34,854 nt of DNA from a virus: positions 1 to 34,854 of IMG/VR virus record IMGVR_UViG_3300031658_000044; one strand, 5' to 3'. Below are positions 13,864 through 22,555 of the stretch, one piece after another. Positions within the stretch are counted from its first letter, which is position 1, and each line of letters begins with the position of its first letter. Below the pieces are notes generated by a model. The model was not told the DNA's origin. It did no database searches and was given only the letters and a program-made list of their open reading frames with translations. Both the position numbers and the translations under genes were made by a program.

Positions 13864-14604
13864 ATGATAAATTCCGTTAGAAACACAGTGCTGTCCGTAC
13901 TCAATAAGAATAATTATGGGTATATCTCTCCGGCAGATTTCAATCTCTTTGCTAAACAGGCTCAGATTACAATCTTTGATAATTACTTCTCAGGTTATAA
14001 TACTGCCTTAAATAAAGAGAATGCACGTATGTCAGGCACAGAGTATGCAGATGCCTCTAAAGGTATCTCAGAGTCTATAGATATATTCTCTGTCACTAAA
14101 ACCCTTCCTCAAGCAGTTGTGTCAACTAACACATATAACCTTCCTTCTGTATCAGTAACTTCAGATGATTACTATCTTTTGAATAAGGTCCTGTGCTATA
14201 GTGCAGCAGCTGTCTTTACAGGAGAAGCAGAGGCGGTTACACACAGTAAGATTACTATGCTAAACAACTCTATGTTATTAGCTCCTACAGTTGCTTTCCC
14301 TGCATACACTATTGAGGGCGGTATCCTCACTGTTTATCCTTCTACTATTAATGGTACTACTCAAGTAGAGGCGCAATATATTCGTTATCCTTTCGACCCG
14401 AATTGGACTTACTCAGTAATAACAGGTGGAGAACCGATGTATGACCCCAACCAATCTGACTTCCAAGATTTTGAGGTTCCTATTGACGATGAACCACAAC
14501 TAGTGAATTTAATTCTGCAGATGTGCGGTATGTCTATCCGTGAGATAGATGTATATACATACGCACAGGCTGAGGAAACTAAAAACCTTCAACAACAAGC
14601 CTAA
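13864..14604 (+). CDS. Neck/ring (head-tail adaptor) protein candidate 1
   Basis: A 246-residue protein taken to start at ATG 13864 (MINSVRNTVLSVLNKNNYGY). An in-frame ATG at 13822 lies within the terminator hairpin upstream of the promoter box and is rejected. The N-terminus (VRNTVLSVLNKNNYGYISPA, DFNLFAKQAQITIFDNYF) is helical. The middle is beta-rich (TNTYNLPSV, SDDYYLLNKVLCYS, TVYPSTINGTTQVEAQYIRY). The C-terminus is helical (PQLVNLILQMCGMSIRE, AQAEETKNLQ). Helix-barrel-helix proteins after the capsid gene form the ring or adaptor stack under the portal in crAss-like and T7-like phages. The stop overlaps the next start as TAATG. The specific ring position cannot be assigned by eye. Confidence 0.6.
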   Translation: MINSVRNTVLSVLNKNNYGYISPADFNLFAKQAQITIFDNYFSGYNTALNKENARMSGTEYADASKGISESIDIFSVTKTLPQAVVSTNTYNLPSVSVTSDDYYLLNKVLCYSAAAVFTGEAEAVTHSKITMLNNSMLLAPTVAFPAYTIEGGILTVYPSTINGTTQVEAQYIRYPFDPNWTYSVITGGEPMYDPNQSDFQDFEVPIDDEPQLVNLILQMCGMSIREIDVYTYAQAEETKNLQQQA

Positions 14605-15527
14605 TGCCGTATATCACAGATTATAATTATTATGAGAATGAAGGTGCTAACCCTACTAATGAGAATTGGGGGTCATATCAATTCGTATCTCTATCTGATA
14701 TTGTAAACAATTTCATGTTGATTTATAGTGGAAACCATTCCCTTATAAATAACGAAGATAGATTTAAAGTCCTCTTCCATGCCAAGAGAGCGGTCATGGA
14801 GCTCAATTACGACGCCTTTAAGGAGGTTAAAATCCTTGAGCTATCCGTAGGGGAGTCTTTGAGGTATATACTCCCTCAGGACTACGTTAATTGGGTTCGT
14901 ATTTCTTTATATGAAAATGGGACTCTATTTCCTTTAAGTGAGAATATTCAAACAAATTGGAGCAATGCATATATACAGGACAATGATGCAAAGATTTTAT
15001 TTGACCAAGATGGAAATGTCTTAAAGCCTGAGTTCTCTGATATGTCATACCAACGTATTATAGGAACTAAGAGAAGTATTTATCTTAACTCTAGCAGTGC
15101 TTATAATGGAGTTGAAGGATGGGAGTTTGAGGGAAATTGGTACTTCTCTTATGGAATAGGAGGCCACTTTGGATTAAATACTGAGACCGCTAATGTAAAC
15201 CCTACTTTTTCTATAGATAAAAAGGGTGGTGTGATTAATTTCAGTTCTGTAATGAATGATAAATTAGCTGTTCTTGAATATGTATCTGATGGTATGGAGA
15301 ATGGTAATGACGCTAGTGTAACTGTTAACAAGCTATTCGAAGAATATGTGTACTCATATATTCGTTACTCTATCCTTAACTCAAAGTTGGGTGTTCAGGA
15401 GTATATTGTGACGCGAGCTCGGAAGGAGAAATCAGCACTACTTAGAAATGCTAAAATTCGTTTAAGTAATATTCATCCGGGGCGTTTGTTAATGAATCTT
15501 CGTGGACAAAATAAGTGGATAAAGTAA
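14604..15527 (+). CDS. Neck/ring (tail adaptor) protein candidate 2, gp11-like position
   Basis: A 307-residue protein overlapping the previous stop by one base. It opens with a short polar stretch and an amphipathic helix pair (SLSDIVNNFMLIY, DRFKVLFHAKRAVMELNYDA). A beta region follows (LELSVGESLRYILPQDYVNW, VRISLYENGTLFPL). The C-terminal helices are KLFEEYVYSYIRYSILNSKL and a basic segment, RKEKSALLRNAKIRLSN. The LP-Q/E-DYV.W motif is typical of tail tubular A/adaptor proteins (T7 gp11-like) and crAss ring proteins. Immediately downstream is the giant muzzle/nozzle candidate, matching the adaptor-then-nozzle order of podoviruses. One base separates the genes, so they are probably co-transcribed. 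Confidence 0.65.
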   Translation: MPYITDYNYYENEGANPTNENWGSYQFVSLSDIVNNFMLIYSGNHSLINNEDRFKVLFHAKRAVMELNYDAFKEVKILELSVGESLRYILPQDYVNWVRISLYENGTLFPLSENIQTNWSNAYIQDNDAKILFDQDGNVLKPEFSDMSYQRIIGTKRSIYLNSSSAYNGVEGWEFEGNWYFSYGIGGHFGLNTETANVNPTFSIDKKGGVINFSSVMNDKLAVLEYVSDGMENGNDASVTVNKLFEEYVYSYIRYSILNSKLGVQEYIVTRARKEKSALLRNAKIRLSNIHPGRLLMNLRGQNKWIK

Positions 15528-15528
15528 T

Positions 15529-18500
15529 ATGGCAAGTACTGTAAGAAATTTTATTGCGGGGCGCATGAATAAAGTCGTGGATGAGAGACTCATTCCTGAC
15601 GGAGAATATATTGATGCTTTAAATGTTCGACTTGGTTCTACTGAGTCCTCAGAGGTAGGGGCGGTAGAGAACTCTAAGGGTAATGACAGACTTACTACCC
15701 TTGAGTACATTAACGGAACAGAGTTAAGTGATGATGCGACATGTATCGGAGCTTATGCTGATGGAGAGCAAGAGACTATGTATTGGTTTATCCATGATAG
15801 TAATTTCTCTGTAGGAGCTACAGGAAAGCTAGACCTTATCGTCTCTTACAACACCACTACTTTAACGTTGACCTATCATGTCATAAGCATTGATGATGGT
15901 GGAGGGTTAAATACTATTCTTAATTTCTCCAAGACATATCTTATTACAGGAATTAATTTAATAGATGAGTTATTATTTTTTACGGACGATTTAAACCAAC
16001 CCCGAAGGATAAATATCAATAAAGACTATTCTGACCCTGTAGCAAATATAGATAAATTTTCTGCAGAGGATATCCTTGTTGTAAAAGCACCGCCTATTGC
16101 AGCACCTGTTATTTTGCCTTATAATATTCAAGGGGAGGATAATTACTTAGAAGATAGACTTATTTCTTTTGGGTATAGATATAAATATGCTGACAATGAA
16201 TACTCAGCTATATCGCAATTTTCCGCTCCTTCTTTTATCCCTGAGCAATATGATTTAAGTTCTGAGTCCTACCTAAATGAAGGTATGGTAAACTCAACTA
16301 ATGCATGTAATGTAACTTATAATTCAGGAGGTCCTTTAGTAGTTGGTATAGACCTTCTTTTTAAGGAGATGACTAGCGATATTATTAAGGTTATTGAGAA
16401 GATAGATAAAGTTAAGAGTGGATTGTCAGATAATACATCATATACAATTCCATTTTCTAATAGTAAAATCTTTACAGTACTTCCTTCTTCTGAGATACTC
16501 AGGCTTTATGACAATGTCCCACTTTTAGCTAAAGCCCAAACCGTTATGGGAAATAGGCTTATGTATGGAAACTATGTCGATGGATGGGATTTAAAGAGAG
16601 GGAATGCTCCAACTAGATTTAATTACTCAACCTCTCTTATAAGTGAAGAAATCGGACTTAAAGACCTCTCTTATACCCGTTCACCTTCTGACTATACTTT
16701 TGGGTCTGTTCAAAATATAGTTAATTCAAAATTAAATGTTGATTTTAGTGAATCTATTGGGTTTTTAAAGACAGGTTCTACTATAAATCTTAAACTCTCT
16801 TTTACCCATTCTACATTTGGAGGAGGTAATGTTACAACTTCACCTATCGAAGAGTCTACAGATAGACAGTTAGATTTTTTATACACTCTTACTCAAGATT
16901 ATGGCTCTATAACTGAGCTATATCAGAGTATTGACTTCCAAGAGAAAATAGGGATTGCATCAAATATACTCCCTGTATATCACGCTACTGACCCTACATC
17001 TTGTAGTGGAAATACTTTAACTGACCTTTTCAACTGCACTATAACAGGTAGTTTAGAAGGAGGAGTCCCAACTCCAATGTATAAGTTTGCAAGTGGTATA
17101 GATAATGCAGCAGAACCTGTATTAGCTACTCACGCTAATGGAACTAATATAATTAGCTTTCAGTTTCCTTCCATGAAGTTTGTTTATGATGTTCTATCTC
17201 CTAGTACATACATATATGAGTACTATACTGTTAGCGCTATCACAACAACTTTCTCAAGTCTTGGAAGTCCTCCGAGTCTTCACAGCAACCGTGGATATGA
17301 AATTGGTATGGTGTATATGGATGAGTTCAATCGTGCCACTACAGCTTTAGTTAGTCGTAATAACACTATCCATGTTGGATGCAGCAAGTCAGCTGATAAG
17401 AACAGAATCCAAGTAACTATACCTCCCACGCAACTAGCTCCTGATTTTGCTAAGAGATATAAGTTTGTTATTAAACCTGATGAAACATCATATAATACTA
17501 TATATGCAAGTATATTTTTCTATGATAGAGTTACTGCTAGTGATTATTTCTTACTTCAAGGAGAAAATGCTGCTAAAATAGAAGAGGGAGACAGATTGAT
17601 TGTTAAGAGAGATGTAGATGGGCCTTTAAGTAGCTGTACATATGCTACCGTACTTGAGAAAAAAGCTCAAGAGGAAGATTTTATTACTCCTACAGACTCT
17701 ACAGGTACAGTTATTTCAGTTCCGCAAGGAGTTTATATGCAGATAAAAAATTCTGAGTTTAATAGCTCTTTAACTGATGCCGCTACACTAATAGGTAATA
17801 CTCAAAAAGCCTGTACGGGGAGAATAGGTATACCTGATATAGGTGAAGAATACGCAAACTTAACTTATTATTTCTCACATAATTTAGATGAGGCTGATGC
17901 AAATGGAGATTATCCTATTTATGACATACCCTCAGGGAGTTCTATCCGTTTAAAATTCACTTTTGAAAGAAAAGGAACAGGAGATGGAGATAATAACTGC
18001 GGAAGAAGGGTATATAAATTTGATAAAACATATATCTCTACTGAAACATATGCTAATATAATTGATTGGTGGGATGGAGATAATATAGGAGAAACTCTTG
18101 ATGATGGAGAGCAAGAGGTGGGAGGAGATGGTCCTGAGATTCATAATACATATGTAACACCTTTTTTAACTTCTTTTAGTTCATATGTAGAAGGGGAGAA
18201 TAATTATGGACTTGCTCCTTCTCCTGACACCAATTTCTATAGGTGGTATATGAATTCTCATAATGATATACGTCTTTCTGTAACAGGAACACAAAAATGT
18301 GGTAATAGTGATAAGAAAAAATCTTGTGTTAAAGCTAAAATAACTGTTATTAGAGCGGAGAATACTATTGTATTTGAGACAGAACCTATAGATGCTTTGC
18401 CGGACGTTTGGTACGAATCCTCTGAATCATACTCTATTGATGCTCTTGGAAATCATAGTGGTAATGTAACTAATCAGGATATTAGCGCAAATCCACCAAT

Positions 18501-20217
18501 TAGCGGTGTAGTTGACACTGCTTTCTTTAACTGTTTTTCTTTCGGAAATGGAGTAGAGAGTTATAAGGTTCGTGACTCCATGTCAGGACGTGCTCTTGCT
18601 CTTGGGAATAGAGTTACTACAGTCGCTGCTCAAGATTTTAAAAGGGCAGACCGATATGCAGATATGACATATAGCGGAGTCTTTAACAATGAGTTTAACT
18701 TAAATAAGTTGAATGAGTTTAATCTTGGGCTCGCAAACTATAAACCTCTAGAGGAATCTTTTGGACCTATCGAGAAGATGTTTGCTCAAGACACCAATAT
18801 ATTAATCCTTCAGGAGGATAAAATATCATATGTACTTGCAAGCAAGAACCTTATGTCAGACTCTGTAGGAGGTGGCGTAGTGGCTTCTATACCTGAGATT
18901 TTAGGAACACAGATAGCTAGGTCAGAAGAGTTTGGTATTAGTAACAATCCTGAGAGTTTCGCTCAATGGGGTCCTTCTAAATACTTTACAGATGCTAAAA
19001 GAGGAGCTGTTATACAGCTTACAGGAAGTGGACCTTCTGAATCTCTTGCGGTAATTTCACAATCAGGAATGCGTAGTTGGTTTAGGGATATGTTTATTTC
19101 AAACTTCTCTTCTCAAAAGCTTGGTGGATATGACCCTTATATGAACGAGTATGTTCTTGGAAACAATCTCACTGATTTACCTCAACAAATCCCATGTATA
19201 CATTGTGGTATCACTAAAAACTATAATATATCTACTGATGGTTTAAGTGCATGTTATAATCTTGGGTCAACGGTAGGGAACGTAACAATCTCATGGCCTA
19301 TCCCGACTGTGGCTACAAGCTTTTCTTTTGACACCACTTATAATGGTACAACGGTTTCTCATGGTCCTTTCACTTCTAGTGGTAGCGTAACAATTACTAA
19401 GGATTCTGTTTCGGCAGAACAGTTAGATGTGGTATTTTCATCTATAGGAGGAAATTCTCTTGTTAACTTCACGGTAGGATGTCCTGTAGCTGATGATATC
19501 ACACTTGTTTTGGTTACTCTAACGAATAACTCAGATATAGGAAAGTCAATAACTAATCAATATCGTTGGGAGAATTCAGAATTTATTTCTCCTACTCATT
19601 CGAATCCAATTGTTTTTGGAACCTCTACTGATGCTAATGTAGTCTCTTCTTATATTGAAATAGCAGCTCCTCAAGGGGGCGGTGTTATACCTATTAGTGG
19701 TGATACTGTATATATTATATCTGATAAGCAATCTACAGATGATTTTGATGTAGATGTAACTTCAAATAGATTTTTATACTTTAGGAGCTCTACTTATTTT
19801 GCCAATACACCTGCAGGAATCGCCTCTCTACTTGCCGCAGCAGCTAGTATTGCAATTACGGGAGCTACACCGACTTTCTCTGCAAACTTTACAATGCCTT
19901 CTGTAAATGATAATGACTATCTATATCTTATTTGGGACTATGCAGCAGCTACAGCGGTAGATTTATGTTATAGTGCAGTAAGTACTGCAGATGCGTGTTG
20001 CGTTTGTACGTGTTCAGTAGGTGTGTGTTCAGAATGGATAATTGACAACACCACTTCTTCTCAGGTAGTATTAAAATATACAACTTGTGCGGGAGTAAAA
20101 ACGAATATCACTTTAGGTGCGAATAATAGCACTACTCTTTGTGCAGAAAGTGTAGTAAGTATTGTGTCAGGACCGACAACAGGAGTTAATTTCACTCTTT
20201 CATCATGCGATTGCTAA
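15529..20217 (+). CDS. Muzzle/tail nozzle protein with Cys-rich C-terminus
   Basis: A 1,562-residue protein placed as the T7 gp12/P22 gp10/crAss muzzle equivalent that forms the tail tube end. The N-terminus (MNKVVDERLIPDGEYIDA, NVRLGSTESSEVGAVENSKG) and LLFFTDDLNQPRRINI at 148-163 are the beta-propeller-type signatures recalled for this family. The body is beta-rich (YMDEFNRATTALVSRNNT, GNRLMYGNYVDGWDLK). From about residue 1,200 it changes to small modules with Cys clusters: CIHC at 1223-1226, CCVCTCSVGVC at 1490-1500, and a final CDC at 1560-1562. It is much larger than T7 gp12 (about 790 residues), so the extra C-terminal modules may carry added adhesion domains (inference). The extracellular role fits disulfides or bound metal. 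Confidence 0.75.
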   Translation: MASTVRNFIAGRMNKVVDERLIPDGEYIDALNVRLGSTESSEVGAVENSKGNDRLTTLEYINGTELSDDATCIGAYADGEQETMYWFIHDSNFSVGATGKLDLIVSYNTTTLTLTYHVISIDDGGGLNTILNFSKTYLITGINLIDELLFFTDDLNQPRRININKDYSDPVANIDKFSAEDILVVKAPPIAAPVILPYNIQGEDNYLEDRLISFGYRYKYADNEYSAISQFSAPSFIPEQYDLSSESYLNEGMVNSTNACNVTYNSGGPLVVGIDLLFKEMTSDIIKVIEKIDKVKSGLSDNTSYTIPFSNSKIFTVLPSSEILRLYDNVPLLAKAQTVMGNRLMYGNYVDGWDLKRGNAPTRFNYSTSLISEEIGLKDLSYTRSPSDYTFGSVQNIVNSKLNVDFSESIGFLKTGSTINLKLSFTHSTFGGGNVTTSPIEESTDRQLDFLYTLTQDYGSITELYQSIDFQEKIGIASNILPVYHATDPTSCSGNTLTDLFNCTITGSLEGGVPTPMYKFASGIDNAAEPVLATHANGTNIISFQFPSMKFVYDVLSPSTYIYEYYTVSAITTTFSSLGSPPSLHSNRGYEIGMVYMDEFNRATTALVSRNNTIHVGCSKSADKNRIQVTIPPTQLAPDFAKRYKFVIKPDETSYNTIYASIFFYDRVTASDYFLLQGENAAKIEEGDRLIVKRDVDGPLSSCTYATVLEKKAQEEDFITPTDSTGTVISVPQGVYMQIKNSEFNSSLTDAATLIGNTQKACTGRIGIPDIGEEYANLTYYFSHNLDEADANGDYPIYDIPSGSSIRLKFTFERKGTGDGDNNCGRRVYKFDKTYISTETYANIIDWWDGDNIGETLDDGEQEVGGDGPEIHNTYVTPFLTSFSSYVEGENNYGLAPSPDTNFYRWYMNSHNDIRLSVTGTQKCGNSDKKKSCVKAKITVIRAENTIVFETEPIDALPDVWYESSESYSIDALGNHSGNVTNQDISANPPISGVVDTAFFNCFSFGNGVESYKVRDSMSGRALALGNRVTTVAAQDFKRADRYADMTYSGVFNNEFNLNKLNEFNLGLANYKPLEESFGPIEKMFAQDTNILILQEDKISYVLASKNLMSDSVGGGVVASIPEILGTQIARSEEFGISNNPESFAQWGPSKYFTDAKRGAVIQLTGSGPSESLAVISQSGMRSWFRDMFISNFSSQKLGGYDPYMNEYVLGNNLTDLPQQIPCIHCGITKNYNISTDGLSACYNLGSTVGNVTISWPIPTVATSFSFDTTYNGTTVSHGPFTSSGSVTITKDSVSAEQLDVVFSSIGGNSLVNFTVGCPVADDITLVLVTLTNNSDIGKSITNQYRWENSEFISPTHSNPIVFGTSTDANVVSSYIEIAAPQGGGVIPISGDTVYIISDKQSTDDFDVDVTSNRFLYFRSSTYFANTPAGIASLLAAAASIAITGATPTFSANFTMPSVNDNDYLYLIWDYAAATAVDLCYSAVSTADACCVCTCSVGVCSEWIIDNTTSSQVVLKYTTCAGVKTNITLGANNSTTLCAESVVSIVSGPTTGVNFTLSSCDC

Positions 20218-20230
20218 TTAATTATATCTA

Positions 20231-21160
20231 ATGGGAACTATCGGAAGTTATTATTTAAATGGGCCTAACCTCGTTACCTCTACAGGGATTTTTACTGATA
20301 TAGAGTTTACAACATGTGCTCCTAATGGGTATTATGCACAATCGGGTATCGTGCGTCAGTTGCAAAATTGCATACTCCTTCCTCGTGAGATATGTCCTTC
20401 CTGTTCTACACCGTGTGGAGGGTCTACAATAGAGGGTCCTTCTGAAATACGTATGTACATTGTACCTATAGAATTAGGGTCAGTTATTGGAGCTGTAAAA
20501 ATAACTTTTAATCCTGTTAATGTTCCTGAAGGTATACGAGGGATTTATAATAATACAGTTTATAATGAGTTTAGCTCTGCAGTAGATGGTTACCATCAGA
20601 CTACAGTTCAAAATGGCTTAACATATATGGGGAATACCGCCAATTTAGGAACACTAATATCAAGTAGCCCTCACACGGTTTCTGAAGCTTCATATTATAA
20701 CGGTAGCTTTGCTGACAATGGGAACACAACGACTGTTGATGTATCTTCAGTAAGTCTGACAACATCTGCTACTCCCGGTGATTGCATTGCTTATATACCT
20801 AAAACTTCTAACTCACCTACAACTCTTTCTGTAGAGGTAGCAGAGCTTCTTGCTACAGGAGCTGCTATAAGTTGGTATCTAGATGTGGGTTGTCCTGTTT
20901 CTCTTACAAGTTTACCATGTACGGCAGTAAATCCTCTTGATGATTGTAATACAGCGGAACCTTTAGATGAGACAATATTTTTGGGTAAAGTTTCAGGAAG
21001 TATAAATTCTCCCGTAGTTAATGATTGGGCTTTTGAGGACGCATATTCTGTAACGAAAAAACCTTCAGGAGATTATGTAGTTCAAGACCCAACACCTGCA
21101 AAATGGCTTGTATCGGTAGGGGTGAATGGTGTTATTACTAATGTTACTTCATGCCCATAA
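20231..21160 (+). CDS. Cys-rich virion/tail protein of unknown function
   Basis: A 309-residue beta-type protein rich in Gly, Ser, Thr and Asn. An N-terminal Cys cluster (C29, C47, C55, C58, C62) includes a CPSCSTPC motif and the segment GYYAQSGIVRQLQNCILLPR. Further Cys residues occur near the middle (DCIAYIP) and in the C-terminal third (VGCPVSL, LPCTAVNPLDDC). The pattern resembles the Cys-rich C-terminus of the muzzle gene 13 bases upstream, so the two may share a disulfide-stabilised or metal-bound structure. The LQNCxLLP.xxCPxC pattern is remembered from phages of marine Bacteroidota, without a function. An appendage or adhesin role is inferred from composition and position. Confidence 0.6.
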   Translation: MGTIGSYYLNGPNLVTSTGIFTDIEFTTCAPNGYYAQSGIVRQLQNCILLPREICPSCSTPCGGSTIEGPSEIRMYIVPIELGSVIGAVKITFNPVNVPEGIRGIYNNTVYNEFSSAVDGYHQTTVQNGLTYMGNTANLGTLISSSPHTVSEASYYNGSFADNGNTTTVDVSSVSLTTSATPGDCIAYIPKTSNSPTTLSVEVAELLATGAAISWYLDVGCPVSLTSLPCTAVNPLDDCNTAEPLDETIFLGKVSGSINSPVVNDWAFEDAYSVTKKPSGDYVVQDPTPAKWLVSVGVNGVITNVTSCP

Positions 21161-21170
21161 TAAACAAGAT

Positions 21171-21995
21171 ATGTCAGTAACTAAAACCAACTATACATTA
21201 ACCTTTAGTCCTCCTGCAGAGGGATGGCCGTCTTTCTATTCTTTTGTCCCTGAGTGGATGCAAGGTATGAATCAGTATTTCTATTCCTTCTCAGGGGGAA
21301 ATTTATGGAGACATAATACCAATGAGACGAGGAATAGCTATTACGGAGTTAACTACCCTTCTACTTTGCAAGGTGTATTTAACCAAGAACCTATGGTGAA
21401 TAAATTGTTTAAGACTTTGGCTTTAGAAGGAGACCACGCTTGGGCAGCTACATTTGTTAGTGAGTTGCAGACTACAGGATTTATTGATTCAGATTTCTTT
21501 GTAGAAAAAGAGTCTGATTGGTTTGCTTATCTTAGAAACCAAGGGGCTACACCGGCTTCACCCTCACAAGAGTTCCCTCTACGTTCTGCTAATGGGGTGG
21601 GAAATTGTCTTACTGCCGTAGTCGTAGGTCAGGTTACTACTTTTGGATTCGCTTTAACCCTACCTATTGGGAATATCCCAAGTGTAGGAGACTCAATATA
21701 CTATGCAGTTCCCGTTATTTTCCCTGCAGTTCTTACCCCTATTTATTTAGGACAAATCACAGCTATAACAGTTAATATCCCTTTAGGTACGAACACGATA
21801 GTAGTACAGCAAGATGTAGGAGGAGGTGGAATTTTACCTGCTGTACAGGTGAACTATATCATGACGACTAAGAGCCTTGTAGCCGAGTCTCATGGTATCT
21901 TAGGGCACTATGGAGTATTTACCCTCACTAACGAAGATACAGAGGCTGTGGAGCTATTTGCAGTTAAGTCTGAGGTTATGAAATCTTTTCCTTAA
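21171..21995 (+). CDS. Tail-associated structural protein
   Basis: A 274-residue protein starting at ATG 21171 (MSVTKTNYTLTFSPPAEGWP). An in-frame ATG at 21126 lies within the previous gene and is rejected. The first half has a distinctive aromatic pattern: FYSFVPEWMQGMNQYFYSFS, NLWRHNTNETRNSYYGVNYP, STLQGVFNQEPMVNKLFKTL. It matches the WxxxxSFxPE...N...SF..G.L..H......YG......V.N.......F..L layout recalled from crAss-like and other podovirus tail proteins. The second half is a beta domain ending GHYGVFTLTNEDTEAVELFA. No catalytic motif is seen. It is the last gene before the box at 22003, with no hairpin terminator visible. Confidence 0.65.
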   Translation: MSVTKTNYTLTFSPPAEGWPSFYSFVPEWMQGMNQYFYSFSGGNLWRHNTNETRNSYYGVNYPSTLQGVFNQEPMVNKLFKTLALEGDHAWAATFVSELQTTGFIDSDFFVEKESDWFAYLRNQGATPASPSQEFPLRSANGVGNCLTAVVVGQVTTFGFALTLPIGNIPSVGDSIYYAVPVIFPAVLTPIYLGQITAITVNIPLGTNTIVVQQDVGGGGILPAVQVNYIMTTKSLVAESHGILGHYGVFTLTNEDTEAVELFAVKSEVMKSFP

Positions 21996-22002
21996 AACAC
22001 CG

Positions 22003-22010
22003 TATCTTTG
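22003..22010 (+). promoter_or_regulatory. TAnnTTTG promoter-like -7 box with almost no leader (TATCTTTG)
   Basis: TATCTTTG ends 5 bases before the ATG at 22016 and 1 base before another ATG at 22012. Transcription from a -7 box starts several bases downstream, so the mRNA would begin at or next to the start codon and be leaderless. No -33 TTG is present. It would drive the internal-protein unit from 22016 onward. Confidence 0.4.
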
Positions 22011-22015
22011 AATGC

Positions 22016-22555
22016 ATGACTATCCTTCCTACCCCCATCATTGACTTCGAACAAATCTTAAGGACTTCTCCTGAGGATTTGCTTAGTCATGTCCATAAAG
22101 ACAGAGGTGTTATTTGGAAAGAGATAGAGATTTTCTCTAAACAATTATCTTCTATTGAAGGTGCGGCTATCCATCACACTCAAGAGATGGAGGAGTCTTT
22201 CCCCTTAACTCACCACTTAGATAATGGTCTTTATACCCGTGAGGTATTTATGCCTAAAGGGTCTTTGGTTGTGAGTTTTATCCATAAGCAAAACCATCCA
22301 TCTTTCTTTATGTCAGGAGAGATGTCTATCCTCTTAGATACAGGAGAGGTAAAACGAATTAAAGCTCCGATGAAAGTCATGACAGAGATAGGTACTCAGA
22401 GAGTGGCCTATATGCATGAAGACTGCACTTGGACTTGCGTATATAGAACTGATGCCACTACTATTGAGGAGGCAGAGCAAGAAGTATACACTGTAGATTT
22501 TCGGGAACTTCCGGAACATATAATTTTAAATAAACATTTACTATGTCAGGACTAA
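22016..22555 (+). CDS. Cupin-like phage protein
   Basis: A 179-residue protein. The central and C-terminal part looks like a small double-stranded beta-helix (cupin): GLYTREVFMPKGSLVVSFIH, HPSFFMSGEMSILLDTGEV, APMKVMTEIGTQRVAYMHED, CTWTCVYRTDATTIEEAE. The TxIGTQRVAY.xED..W..V..T...xEE.E signature recurs in small cupins of many tailed phages. Candidate metal ligands are H83, H87 and H91 around SFIHKQNHPS and H133 in AYMHED, though the canonical GxHxH motif is absent. The function in phages is unknown, possibly virion structural or enzymatic. It overlaps the next gene by 13 bases and sits just ahead of internal virion genes. Confidence 0.7.
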   Translation: MTILPTPIIDFEQILRTSPEDLLSHVHKDRGVIWKEIEIFSKQLSSIEGAAIHHTQEMEESFPLTHHLDNGLYTREVFMPKGSLVVSFIHKQNHPSFFMSGEMSILLDTGEVKRIKAPMKVMTEIGTQRVAYMHEDCTWTCVYRTDATTIEEAEQEVYTVDFRELPEHIILNKHLLCQD

